This document shows, one piece after another, positions 26,030 through 34,274 of a stretch of 58,828 nt of DNA. Position numbers and translations under genes: made by a program. The notes under the pieces are model-generated. The model was not told the origin of the DNA. It made no database searches and was given only the letters and a program-made list of their open reading frames with translations. The stretch is from Paracoccus onubensis (GTDB lineage Bacteria > Pseudomonadota > Alphaproteobacteria > Rhodobacterales > Rhodobacteraceae): contig NZ_QZCG01000020.1 of the NCBI RefSeq assembly GCF_003591515.1, forward strand, positions 1 to 58,828. Reading direction: 5' to 3'. Numbering within the stretch: the stretch's first letter is position 1; each line of letters begins with the position of its first letter.

Positions 26030-26826
26030 GGGTTCACCTCGAATGTCAGGGATGTCCAGATACTCTCCCAATCGGCATCCGGGGTTGTCGACGGCGCGAT
26101 ATCAACAGCGTAAAGCATCCACATGCCACCCGCCGGAAATTCCAGACGGGCGTTTCCGTTCATATCCGTTCGCGTATGCAAGGTTGTTTCAGAATCGCGC
26201 AATCCCGCGACGACCTGTGTGTCAGCCAAAGGCCGGCCGTTCCGCAGCACGCGGACAACGAAAGGTTCGCCAGCAGAGTAGCGCAGCGGGTCCGTCAGCG
26301 GAACCAGTTCGAAAGGCAGGTTCAATAGCCGGTCGAACCCGTCCGAATTGTCGCCGACCAACACAAGGGTTTTGACATTTCGCCGAAAACGCTCTCGTGC
26401 CGAAGCAGTTTTGAGGCCGAACTTCCTGCGGATTTCCAGCGCATCGTCCAAACCTTCCTCGGCAAGATAGGCCTCGAATTTTTCACCCGACAGTTCCGCG
26501 CTATGCGGATAACTGGTCATGACGGCAAAATTCGCGCCGGAAACCGTGGCTTTGTAATGTCCGACCGGACGAAGATTCTCTCGCCCGGCGATCGGTGTTC
26601 TTTGCACGCCGTCATCCAGTTCGAAACGCGAAATCAGCGTTGTTGTGTCGCGTTGCATGGATTCGCCGGGCCAGCGGGGTCCGATCCTCAGATCGAAAAC
26701 GACACGCTCGCCGGGCTGGACATGCCCTTCCACCGGCACGACCCAGAACGCATGCGCCCAGACCGTCGCGACGGTTCCGCAGTACAGAACGATCGCCTGA
26801 AATATTATCCGACAAAAATGGAACAT
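26026..26826 (-). CDS. DUF4198-containing secreted protein
   Basis: A 266-residue protein with an N-terminal hydrophobic signal ending near VWAHAFWVVP. The mature His-containing start (AHAFWVVP) and beta-rich layout, with DMNGNARLEFPAGGMWMLYA near the end, match DUF4198, which includes the NikK-type periplasmic component of nickel/cobalt uptake systems. It lies six bases downstream of the cytochrome c gene and overlaps the HupE/UreJ gene. Together the two resemble a periplasmic metal collector plus permease. Family call fairly sure, metal inferred. Confidence 0.75.
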   Translation of the reverse strand: MFHFCRIIFQAIVLYCGTVATVWAHAFWVVPVEGHVQPGERVVFDLRIGPRWPGESMQRDTTTLISRFELDDGVQRTPIAGRENLRPVGHYKATVSGANFAVMTSYPHSAELSGEKFEAYLAEEGLDDALEIRRKFGLKTASARERFRRNVKTLVLVGDNSDGFDRLLNLPFELVPLTDPLRYSAGEPFVVRVLRNGRPLADTQVVAGLRDSETTLHTRTDMNGNARLEFPAGGMWMLYAVDIAPSTTPDADWESIWTSLTFEVNP

Positions 26827-26832
26827 GGCGCG

Positions 26833-27231
26833 CTACTTCAATGTCATGAGATAGGCTATGACGTCAGCCCTCTGCTGCGGATCGTCCAGCGACACATACA
26901 TCTTCGATCCGAGAACGAAATCATCCGGGTCGCCGAGCCAGTCGAACAGGCTATCTGCGGTCCAGACGATATCCGACATGCCAAGCGCCGGCGAATAGTC
27001 GTAACCTTCGACCTTTCCGGCGGCACGACCGAAGACGCCACGATGAGCCGGGCCGACCAGATTGTTGTCGGGAGAATGACAGGAAGAACAGATTTGCGCA
27101 TAGATCTGCGATCCACGCTGCGAAATTCCGGTATAACCCTTGACCTCGATCGTTTCCGACGCGGATGCAATCGGCATGATGCCGACGAAAGCGGCCATCA
27201 GACTGGCCGGCAGCACGTTATCAAACCGCAT
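26833..27231 (-). CDS. Class I cytochrome c
   Basis: A 132-residue secreted c-type cytochrome. A signal peptide (MRFDNVLPASLMAAFVGIMP, cleaved near ASA) is followed by the heme attachment site CSSCH (residues 48-52), GPAHRGVFGRAAG and a likely axial methionine at 111 (GSKMYVSL). The ATG at 27231 is one base after the DUF4331 stop; an upstream in-frame start at 27315 would run into that gene. Periplasmic electron carrier; its redox partner is unknown. Confidence 0.88.
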   Translation of the reverse strand: MRFDNVLPASLMAAFVGIMPIASASETIEVKGYTGISQRGSQIYAQICSSCHSPDNNLVGPAHRGVFGRAAGKVEGYDYSPALGMSDIVWTADSLFDWLGDPDDFVLGSKMYVSLDDPQQRADVIAYLMTLK

Positions 27232-27232
27232 G

Positions 27233-28306
27233 TCAGCCTGCTGATACCGGGATGATATAGGGAAAACTGTCCGTATACAGTCCGGGATTTTCAATTTTCT
27301 GATCCGTCGGCTCACCGATCAGAAGCGTCAGCATGACCGACATCGCATCGGCATCAAGCGGCCGGCCATTCAGGGTTTCGGTCGTAAAGACCGCATCGCT
27401 GCCCGGCTTGTAGCGCTGCACATTGGGAACCAGCCGATCCGTTGTCTCATCCGCATAGGCGAAAGGCGCCTTCTGCGAGTTCGCAAAGGCCGCCGATCGC
27501 GCGATCCGCGCCGCCATGATACTGCGAAACTCTTCCTGACTTGTGGGGCGGGTTCGGGCGTAGGCCGATTTCAGCACCTCGCTTTCAAACAGCGTTATAT
27601 GGGCAACCAGAGGCAGCCCGACATATTGCGCCTGCTCCCATACGCCATCGTTTCGATAGGCGGATGTCGAGAAAACCCTGATATCTCCGTCTCCAAGCAA
27701 TGTATTGGGAATCTCAGCCACGATCGGGGCACAGATTCGCCCCGAAAAGATATTCTGGCCGGATGCTTTTCCCCACAGCTCGGGGTCATAGCTGCCTTGG
27801 GCCTGCTGCGCACGGAATATTCCCAATGCGGGTGAATTTCCGAAGAACGGATCCTTCGCCAGCCCGGCCAAGATCCGGATTCCATTATCAAAAGTTACGT
27901 CCTGGCCAACGGTTACAGCACCAATTTCTGCACCTGTGGCACCGACATCGCCATTGGGATGATCAAGAAGATATGCCTTCCCCTTGAGACCGTCAAAAGT
28001 GAAACTCAGGGTCATACCCTTGTCGTATTCGTCATTCAGCGCAAGATGGATATTGTACAGCGCATCCCTGTGATAAGGGTTCTTTCCGTCCATATCCGGC
28101 TGCGAATTCACATCGATGATCACGACCGTATGGTCCCGCGCGGGATTCGGGAAGACATACATGTCAGTGATGTTAAGATCGGGCGTATCGCGCACCAGCA
28201 TCGTTTCAAAATGATTGCTGGCCAAAGCGCCCCCGGCAATCATTCCATTGCCCAACAATAAAACCGCACTCGACAAAAGTACTGAGCGTCGCGAGACACT
28301 TGTCAT
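27233..28306 (-). CDS. DUF4331 family secreted protein
   Basis: A 357-residue protein with a Tat-like signal (VSRRSVLLSSAVLLLGNGM) and a mature start SNHFETMLVRDTPDLNITDMYVF, the classic DUF4331 opening. Further family motifs are VIIDVNSQPDM, YNIHLALNDEYDKGM and the conserved ending with GRPLDADAMSVMLTLL. DUF4331 proteins are extracytoplasmic and of unknown function. The ATG at 28306 follows AAGGAA. First gene of the four-gene block and preceded by a good promoter. Composition is more A+T-rich than flanking genes. Confidence 0.85.
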   Translation of the reverse strand: MTSVSRRSVLLSSAVLLLGNGMIAGGALASNHFETMLVRDTPDLNITDMYVFPNPARDHTVVIIDVNSQPDMDGKNPYHRDALYNIHLALNDEYDKGMTLSFTFDGLKGKAYLLDHPNGDVGATGAEIGAVTVGQDVTFDNGIRILAGLAKDPFFGNSPALGIFRAQQAQGSYDPELWGKASGQNIFSGRICAPIVAEIPNTLLGDGDIRVFSTSAYRNDGVWEQAQYVGLPLVAHITLFESEVLKSAYARTRPTSQEEFRSIMAARIARSAAFANSQKAPFAYADETTDRLVPNVQRYKPGSDAVFTTETLNGRPLDADAMSVMLTLLIGEPTDQKIENPGLYTDSFPYIIPVSAG

Positions 28307-28370
28307 ATTGAATTCCTTACACAACAAAACAATCGTTACATGGCTTTGAAAATATATAAGCCGTTGTTAA

Positions 28371-28400
28371 TCCATATCGATCCACTGCAGAAAATGTCAA
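28371..28400 (-). promoter_or_regulatory. Sigma-70-type promoter of the DUF4331 operon
   Basis: On the minus strand TTGACA (28395-28400) is followed after 18 bases by TATGGA (28371-28376), about 65 bases upstream of the DUF4331 start. The region is strongly A+T-rich, including a TTATATATTTT stretch closer to the gene. The -35 box is perfect and the -10 moderate. Motif match only. Confidence 0.5.
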
Positions 28401-28482
28401 GTCCCCGTATGGGCCAACGGGGATGACAGACGCGGGTTCCGGAAAACCGCGCCTCGTGTGCCCATTTCCGCTAGAGGGCAGC

Positions 28483-29316
28483 TTACAGCGTTTCCCGGAA
28501 ACGCTGTACCGTCGCCTCGATTACCTCGACTGCCTTCGAGCGGCTGGGCGTATAGACATGGTATATATGATCCGCGCCTTCGATCGCCAGCGCCTTCTTG
28601 TCGGTGCCCGCCGCCGCCTCCATCATCGGCGTAACATATTGCCGGTAAAAATCATCCTCGCCATTGATCATCATGAAAGGTCCCGGATAAGCGGCCAGAG
28701 CTTCAAGCAGATCATGGGCGAAAAGACTGTCGAAGAAATCCTTCTTCAGGGCCATGGTGCGCCACCCCAGATCAAGGCCCACGATCCCCTCTTCGGCCGC
28801 ACGGTCAAAGGCTTTCTGCCCCAGACTGTCCAGCATGTCGGCGACATAATCGCCCACCGGCGACCATACCACCACCGATTTGATCGTCTGCGGTCTTGCC
28901 GCCGCCAGCTCGATCGCCGCGCCGCCGCCGAAGGAAAAGCCCACAGTGCCGATCCGTTCGGGATCCACGCCCTTGGTCGACATGAGCGCCTCGAGACCGA
29001 TCAGCGCGTCCTCATTCTGCCGGTCAAGCGTGAACGCGCCGGTATCTCCGCTTGATTTTCCGAAACCCCGGAAATCGAACCTGAGCGAGGCAATACCATT
29101 CTCGGCCAGGATCTCTGCGCTGTCGACATAGATATTGCCGATTTCGTGACGGTCCGCGCCAAGGCCATGCAGCAAAAGCACCGCAGGAAAAGGCCCTTCG
29201 CCTTCAGGCATGCTGAGCGTGGCGGCAATGCCCCGATCCAGCGTCAGATCCGTTTCCCCGGCCAGAGAAGGTGATGCGAAGCAAAGGGCGATGACGAGCA
29301 GAACGGAACGGCGCAT
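28483..29316 (-). CDS. Secreted alpha/beta hydrolase
   Basis: A 277-residue alpha/beta-hydrolase with a Sec signal peptide (MRRSVLLVIALCFASPSLA). The oxyanion region LLHGLGADRHE, nucleophile elbow GFSFGGG, acid in NGEDDFY and catalytic His in GADHIYHVY are all present, so it should be active as an esterase, lipase or peptidase-like enzyme in the periplasm. Its stop codon lies in an 11-bp perfect hairpin. It stands alone between the DUF4331 block and the LacI gene. Substrate unknown. Confidence 0.85.
   Translation of the reverse strand: MRRSVLLVIALCFASPSLAGETDLTLDRGIAATLSMPEGEGPFPAVLLLHGLGADRHEIGNIYVDSAEILAENGIASLRFDFRGFGKSSGDTGAFTLDRQNEDALIGLEALMSTKGVDPERIGTVGFSFGGGAAIELAAARPQTIKSVVVWSPVGDYVADMLDSLGQKAFDRAAEEGIVGLDLGWRTMALKKDFFDSLFAHDLLEALAAYPGPFMMINGEDDFYRQYVTPMMEAAAGTDKKALAIEGADHIYHVYTPSRSKAVEVIEATVQRFRETL
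28484..28508 (-). terminator. Perfect hairpin spanning the hydrolase stop codon
   Basis: TACAGCGTTTC-CCG-GAAACGCTGTA, an 11-bp perfect stem with a 3-base loop, covers the last codons and stop of the alpha/beta hydrolase gene. No T-run follows on the minus strand, so intrinsic termination is uncertain; it could instead act as an mRNA 3'-end stabiliser. Confidence 0.4.
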
Positions 29317-29521
29317 GATCCTGAACCTTTTTCATGCAATGCGGCGACGTTGCCTGTTTACCGATCCGGGGGTCAAGTACGGCATTGGTGTGACGCGGAA
29401 GGTCAGTATGCCGGCGATCCCGCCTTGCTTCCGGGTGACCGCGCGTGACGGCCGATACCGGCAAGGCCGTGACAGCGGGCAGCCACGCCTGCGAGGACGG
29501 CACCACGCCGAATGGCCGCTT

Positions 29522-30538
29522 TTATCCTGACGCCTCCGACGACTGCCTGACGATCAGCTTGGGCAGCTCGGCCGTGACCATGCGGCTTGTGCCGTCGATG
29601 CGGTCAAGCAGCAGATGAACCGCTTCCTCGGCGATCGTCGGCAAATATAGATCCACGGCGGTCAGCGGAGGCTGGGACAGCTTGGCTCGAAGCCCGTCAT
29701 AGCGGGTCACGATGCGCAACTGGCCGGGCATCGTCCTGCCCAGTTCCCGCGCCGCGCGCACCGCACCGCTGGCAAAAGCGTCGATTGCAGCGAATATGCC
29801 GTCAATTGCGGGATTCGCATGCAGCAGGCGCAGCGTTTCGCGATAGGCGATCTCTTCGCCCTCGTCTTCGTTCATACGGAGCATCGGAGACAGCCATTGG
29901 CGGCTTGCAACGAACTCGTCATAAGCCGCCTCGCTTTCGATCTGGCTGGTCCGGGACGACGCACCGATCAGCGCTGCGATCTGACGGCAGCCCTGCTCTG
30001 CGAGATGCGTCAACAGCAACTGCGCCGTTTCGCGCGAGCGAATGTCGACAGCCGGTATGTCGGGACGCCCCGGCACCGTCCCGATTGAGACGATCGGCGT
30101 CTTGCGCTGCTCGAAATGGGCCACCAGCGGGTCGTCGCGCATCGGCTCTACCAGAATTACCCCGTCGAAACCCGCCGAACCATAGCTTTGTGCCGATGGG
30201 TGCGGCGGGATCAGGCACAGCGCAAGGTCGCGCGTCAAAGCCGACATTGCCGCAGAGGCGGCGATCTCCATCAGGAATCCAAGCCTCGACGGACCCGCGG
30301 CCACCGCGAAGGGCATTGACGATGCCAATGCGATCGTCCCCGTCCGCCCACTGCGCAGTGCCCGAGCCATGCTGCTGGGATGATAACCGATCTGATCTGC
30401 AAGCGTCTGAATCCGCTTGCGGGTTTCCGGATCGACATGACGGCGGCCGCTGAACGCATGCGACACGGTCGTCACCGAGACCCCGGCCGCCTTCGCAAGA
30501 TCCGAAATGGTCGGTTTGCCCAATATGCCCTCATTCAC
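29522..30538 (-). CDS. LacI-family transcriptional regulator
   Basis: A 338-residue LacI/GalR repressor. The N-terminal HTH reads TISDLAKAAGVSVTTVSHAF, followed by the hinge helix (SSMARALRSGRTGTIALAS) and a periplasmic-binding-like effector domain ending with AVDLYLPTIAEEAVHLLLDR. The start is a GTG at 30538 behind GGGGGAAACAG. Divergent from the NCS2 permease operon, with two repeated operator-like sequences in the shared control region. Effector probably a purine, pyrimidine or related base. Confidence 0.92.
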   Translation of the reverse strand: MNEGILGKPTISDLAKAAGVSVTTVSHAFSGRRHVDPETRKRIQTLADQIGYHPSSMARALRSGRTGTIALASSMPFAVAAGPSRLGFLMEIAASAAMSALTRDLALCLIPPHPSAQSYGSAGFDGVILVEPMRDDPLVAHFEQRKTPIVSIGTVPGRPDIPAVDIRSRETAQLLLTHLAEQGCRQIAALIGASSRTSQIESEAAYDEFVASRQWLSPMLRMNEDEGEEIAYRETLRLLHANPAIDGIFAAIDAFASGAVRAARELGRTMPGQLRIVTRYDGLRAKLSQPPLTAVDLYLPTIAEEAVHLLLDRIDGTSRMVTAELPKLIVRQSSEASG

Positions 30539-30581
30539 CTGTTTCCCCCTGCTACGCTAGCAGCATCGCCCACAAACGCAA

Positions 30582-30642
30582 CAAAACGATTTGCACGAAT
30601 CGTAAATCATGCTATCGCTCCCGTTAAGCAAAACGATTTGCA
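30582..30642. promoter_or_regulatory. Twin LacI-type operators between divergent genes
   Basis: The 14-mer CAAAACGATTTGCA occurs twice in direct orientation, at 30582-30595 and 30629-30642, 47 bases apart. The second copy reads GCAAAACGATTTGC, near-palindromic around a central CG as is usual for LacI-family operators. Both lie between the LacI gene and the NCS2 permease start (30679). They could allow looping or cooperative repression of both promoters. Confidence 0.65.
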
Positions 30643-30678
30643 TAAAAGCAAACACGCAATCAGCAACAGGGAAAGCTC

Positions 30679-32019
30679 ATGATCTCCAAATCAAAAAACC
30701 TTGCCCCGCCCGATCCCGTCGATGAGATTCTGCCGGTCAGGGATCTGATCCTTTACGGCTTCCAGCACGTGCTGGTCATGGCCGCGTCGCCGATCACCGC
30801 AGTCTTTCTGGTGGCCCAGACCCTGGGCTTCGATCCGGCACTGACCGTATCGATCATCAGCGCGACTTTCCTTGTCTGCGGGCTCGGCTCGATCTTGCAA
30901 AGCTTCGGGCCTGCGGGTTTCGGCGCGCGCCTTCCCTTCATCATGGTTCCGGGCGGCGCTCCGATCGCGATCTTTCTGGCCATCGCCAGCCAGACCGATG
31001 TGCAAACCGCCGTTGGCGCCGTGCTGATGACCGGAGTCTTCTATTTCGCCGCGCTGCCGGTCTTTCGCCGCCTGCTGCGCTTCTTCCCGCCGATCGTGGT
31101 CGGCACCATGCTGCTGCTGGTCGCGGTGAATCTGGTCAAGATATATGGCGGCACGATCACCGGCAGACCGGGCAGCGAAGGTTTCGCCGATCCGATGAAT
31201 ATCGGGCTGGCGCTGGCGACCATCGCGATGACGGTGATCTTCTCCCGCGTGTTCACCGGCACATTACAGCGCATATCGGTAATGCTGGGACTGATCGCCG
31301 GAACATTGCTGGCGGCGGCGCTTGGCAGGCTGGACATGTCCGGCGTGATGCAGGGATCGTTCATCGCGGTGCCACATCTGTTTCCGTTCGGAATGCCGAA
31401 ATTCGACATCATCGCCTCACTGCCGCTGATCGTCTTCTCGATCATCTCGATGGCCGAGGCGACCGGCCAGACCATCGCCACGGCAGAGATCGTGGACCGC
31501 AAGGGCGACGCTCATGCCATCGTGCCGCGCACCATTCGCGGCGATGCGGTGGCCTCGGTCGTGGGTGGCATATTCGGCACCTCATTGATCATCACCTCGG
31601 GCGAGAATGTGGGCATCGTCCGCGCGACCGGTGTGCGGTCGCGCTATGTGACCGCCATGGCGGGGGTGATCCTTGTCGTCATCGCATTGATCGCGCCGGT
31701 CTCGCGGATGGCCAGCGTTCTGCCCGGCCCGGTCGTCGGAGGCACCGCCATCATCGTCTTCTCGATCATCGGCGTGATCGGCATCCATGTCCTCAGCCGC
31801 GTCGATCTGCGCGAGCACGGCGCGATGTTCACGCTGGCGTCGGGGCTTGCCATGGGGCTGATGCCGATTCTGGTCCCGGACGTCTACAGCCAGTTTCCGC
31901 AATGGTCGCGAATGATTCTTGGCAACGGGCTTGCAATGGGCACGATCACGGCGGCGGTGGTCAATGCCCTGTTTCAGTTCAACACACCAAAACCTGCCGA
32001 TACCAAGGAACATGCCTGA
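30679..32019 (+). CDS. NCS2-family nucleobase permease
   Basis: A 446-residue uracil/xanthine permease of the NCS2 family, with about 14 membrane segments. The N-terminal LYGFQHVLVMAASPI carries the family QH motif, the substrate-site glutamate is in SMAEATGQ, and the signature ENVGIVRATGVRSRYVT has the NxGxxxxTGVRSR form. It imports a purine or pyrimidine base with protons. First gene of an operon with the amidohydrolase and TSUP protein; the amidohydrolase start overlaps its stop. Confidence 0.92.
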   Translation: MISKSKNLAPPDPVDEILPVRDLILYGFQHVLVMAASPITAVFLVAQTLGFDPALTVSIISATFLVCGLGSILQSFGPAGFGARLPFIMVPGGAPIAIFLAIASQTDVQTAVGAVLMTGVFYFAALPVFRRLLRFFPPIVVGTMLLLVAVNLVKIYGGTITGRPGSEGFADPMNIGLALATIAMTVIFSRVFTGTLQRISVMLGLIAGTLLAAALGRLDMSGVMQGSFIAVPHLFPFGMPKFDIIASLPLIVFSIISMAEATGQTIATAEIVDRKGDAHAIVPRTIRGDAVASVVGGIFGTSLIITSGENVGIVRATGVRSRYVTAMAGVILVVIALIAPVSRMASVLPGPVVGGTAIIVFSIIGVIGIHVLSRVDLREHGAMFTLASGLAMGLMPILVPDVYSQFPQWSRMILGNGLAMGTITAAVVNALFQFNTPKPADTKEHA

Positions 32020-33416
32020 TGACCGACCTGCGCCAAAGCTTCGCCTCGACCGACAACCTGATCGTTGCGCCGGGCCGCCTGCTGATCGAGGACGGCCCCC
32101 GGCCCGGAATGGCGGTGCTGCTGCGCAAAGGTCGCTTTGCCGAAATCGCCGAGGCGGCGGAACTGCAGGCCCGCCACCCCGAACTGAAAACAGTGGCGTT
32201 GCCCGACCATCTGATGATGCCGGGCTTCATCGATACGCATACCCATCTGACGCAATCGCTGGGCAAGTCGCTGGTCTTCGGCGAGCCGTCCGAGATCTTC
32301 CGCCGTATCTGGGTGCCGCTGGAAGGCAGTCTTGACGAGCATATGGTCTATCTTTCATCGAAACTGGCGGCGCTGGAATGCCTGCGGGGCGGCTTCACCA
32401 GTGCCGTCGATGCCGGAACCCGGTCGGCAGGTCATCTCGGCAAACTCGTCGATGCCGCGCGCGAGGCCGGATTGCGACTGGTCGTGGCCCGGATCTGCAA
32501 CGATCTGGGGGGCGCGGCCGTCGTGCCCGATCCGGACCAGATCCTGCGCATGGCCAAGGCGCATCTGGCGGCCTATCAGGACGATCCGCTGATCCATCCA
32601 TCGCTGGCCATCTCGATCCCCGAGGCAGCCAGCGACAGGATGCTGCACGACATCTCGGCCATGGCGGCAGCGGCGGGCGTCACCTTTCAGACCCATGTGA
32701 ACGAGCATCTCGTGGCGGTCGAGCGCTCGCTGGTCGCGAATGGCCGCCGTCCGCTGGAGCATCTGGCCCATATCGGCGCGCTTGGGCCGCAGACGCTGAT
32801 CGCGCATTCGACGCTGATCACGCCGTCCGAACTGAACCTGCTGCGCGATACCGGCACCGCCGTGGCCTATAACCCGGTCGCCTCGGTCTGGAAGGGCAAT
32901 GCGGTCGCGCCCGCGCTGCAGATGCAGGCGCTTGGCATTCGTTTCGGGCTGGGAACCGATGGCACCCGGGCCGACGGTTTCAGGCTGATGGATGCGGCCG
33001 AGACGTTGCAGCGCGCGACCTATGGCCTTGCCTCGGGCGACAGTTCCTGTGGCGGCGGCTGGTTATGGCTTGATGCGGCAACACGGATGGCCGCGGATGC
33101 AAGCGGGCTTGCCGCCGTGACGGGCCGCATCGCCGAAGGGCTGGCCGCCGATTTTCTGCTGGTCGATCTGGCCCGGCCCGAATTCACGCCCTCGCATGAT
33201 CTGAGCTGGGAATTGGTGCGCTACGGAAACCGTGACCAGATCGATGCGGTCTTCACCAATGCCCGGTTGCGGATGGTCCGGGGCTGGCCGGTGGACTGGG
33301 ACGCCCGTGCCCTGATGGAAGAGATCCGCGAACTTGCCGCCCCGGCCATTGCCGCCGCACCGATCCAGCGCATCCACCCCACTGCCGACAGCCTGATCGC
33401 GGCGAGGCCGGCATGA
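32019..33416 (+). CDS. Amidohydrolase/deaminase (TRZ/ATZ-cytosine deaminase type)
   Basis: A 465-residue metal-dependent hydrolase of the amidohydrolase superfamily. Metal ligands are visible as GFIDTHTHLTQ (HxH), THVNEH, AHSTLI and the catalytic Asp in LGTDGTRADG. The branch contains guanine, 8-oxoguanine, cytosine and s-triazine deaminases. Together with the NCS2 permease it probably deaminates an imported base. The start overlaps the permease stop (TGATG); the frame is open further upstream only as a shadow. Confidence 0.88.
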   Translation: MTDLRQSFASTDNLIVAPGRLLIEDGPRPGMAVLLRKGRFAEIAEAAELQARHPELKTVALPDHLMMPGFIDTHTHLTQSLGKSLVFGEPSEIFRRIWVPLEGSLDEHMVYLSSKLAALECLRGGFTSAVDAGTRSAGHLGKLVDAAREAGLRLVVARICNDLGGAAVVPDPDQILRMAKAHLAAYQDDPLIHPSLAISIPEAASDRMLHDISAMAAAAGVTFQTHVNEHLVAVERSLVANGRRPLEHLAHIGALGPQTLIAHSTLITPSELNLLRDTGTAVAYNPVASVWKGNAVAPALQMQALGIRFGLGTDGTRADGFRLMDAAETLQRATYGLASGDSSCGGGWLWLDAATRMAADASGLAAVTGRIAEGLAADFLLVDLARPEFTPSHDLSWELVRYGNRDQIDAVFTNARLRMVRGWPVDWDARALMEEIRELAAPAIAAAPIQRIHPTADSLIAARPA

Positions 33417-34123
33417 GCTTTTTCGCATTCGTCGGATTGTCGCTGCTGGTCGGCCTCTCTGCCTTTGTCCAGGGCGCGGTCGGCATCGGTTTCGCACTGA
33501 TCATGGCACCCGTCTTCGGCTTCGTCGACGCCAGCTATCTGCCGGTCACGTTGCTGATCCTGATGCTGCCGCTGAACTTCCTTGTCGCCTGGAGAGAGCG
33601 GGTCGCGATCGATAGGCGCGGCACAGGCTGGATCACCTTTGGCCGGTTCTTCGGAACCTTCCTTGGCATGGCGGTGCTGATCGCGCTGTCGGTGCGGCAG
33701 CTTGAGATTGCGGTGGGCCTGCTGACCATTCTTGCCGCCGTCGCAGCACTTCTTGCGCCGCCCTTCACGCCAAGCCCTCCGGCCTCTCTAGGCGTGGGGC
33801 TGTTCACCGGCGTCACCGAAACGGCGACCGGGATCGGCGGCCCGCCCCTTGCTCTGCTTTACCAGCACGCACCGGGCCCGGTCCTGCGGTCGACCGTGGC
33901 GGCCTGCTTTCTGGTCGGCGAGGTGATCTCGCTGGTCATCCTGATGATCGTGGGACGGATCGGACAGGATCAGGTTCTGGCAGCGCTGTACCTGATCCCG
34001 GCGGTCCTGATCGGCAGCGCGCTGTCCCGAAGAGTCCATGCGCATATCAACGGCCCGGCATTGCGGCTGGCGGTGCTGATCTTCTCGATCGTCAGCGGTG
34101 CCGCACTGATCCTGAAAGGCTGA
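33413..34123 (+). CDS. TSUP-family membrane protein (TauE/SafE-like)
   Basis: A 236-residue membrane protein with about eight segments. It has the repeated TSUP motif: GLSAFVQGAVGIGFALIMAPVF near the start and GVTETATGIGGPPLALL in the middle. The family exports or imports small organic or sulfur anions. It overlaps the amidohydrolase by four bases and is the last gene of the nucleobase operon, so it may move an acidic breakdown product. Confidence 0.85.
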   Translation: MSFFAFVGLSLLVGLSAFVQGAVGIGFALIMAPVFGFVDASYLPVTLLILMLPLNFLVAWRERVAIDRRGTGWITFGRFFGTFLGMAVLIALSVRQLEIAVGLLTILAAVAALLAPPFTPSPPASLGVGLFTGVTETATGIGGPPLALLYQHAPGPVLRSTVAACFLVGEVISLVILMIVGRIGQDQVLAALYLIPAVLIGSALSRRVHAHINGPALRLAVLIFSIVSGAALILKG

Positions 34124-34216
34124 ATGCGACAGCAGTTTTCACCCGTTCAAAGGGTTAACCCCGTTCCGGGACCGAGGCGGCGCATTCCGCTCCCCATGCC
34201 TTGCGCAAAAATCTCT

Positions 34217-34230
34217 AGACATAAGTGTCC
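34217..34230. promoter_or_regulatory. Operator copy 1 of the methylamine regulon
   Basis: AGACATAAGTGTCC lies 45 bases before the start of the dimethylglycine-dehydrogenase-like gene. It is near-palindromic (GACA-TAAG-TGTC). It agrees at 11 of 14 positions with the perfect palindrome upstream of the TRAP operon 11 kb away. The shared site suggests control by the TetR-type regulator encoded between them. Confidence 0.6.
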
Positions 34231-34274
34231 ACACTAATTACCGTCGACGATACGGGCCAGATCGGGAGCGCAGC

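Noticed and set aside
34201..34226. Promoter TTGCGC...ATAAGT before the dimethylglycine-dehydrogenase-like gene
   Set aside because: Spacing of about 14 bases is too short and both boxes are weak; only the palindrome was kept.
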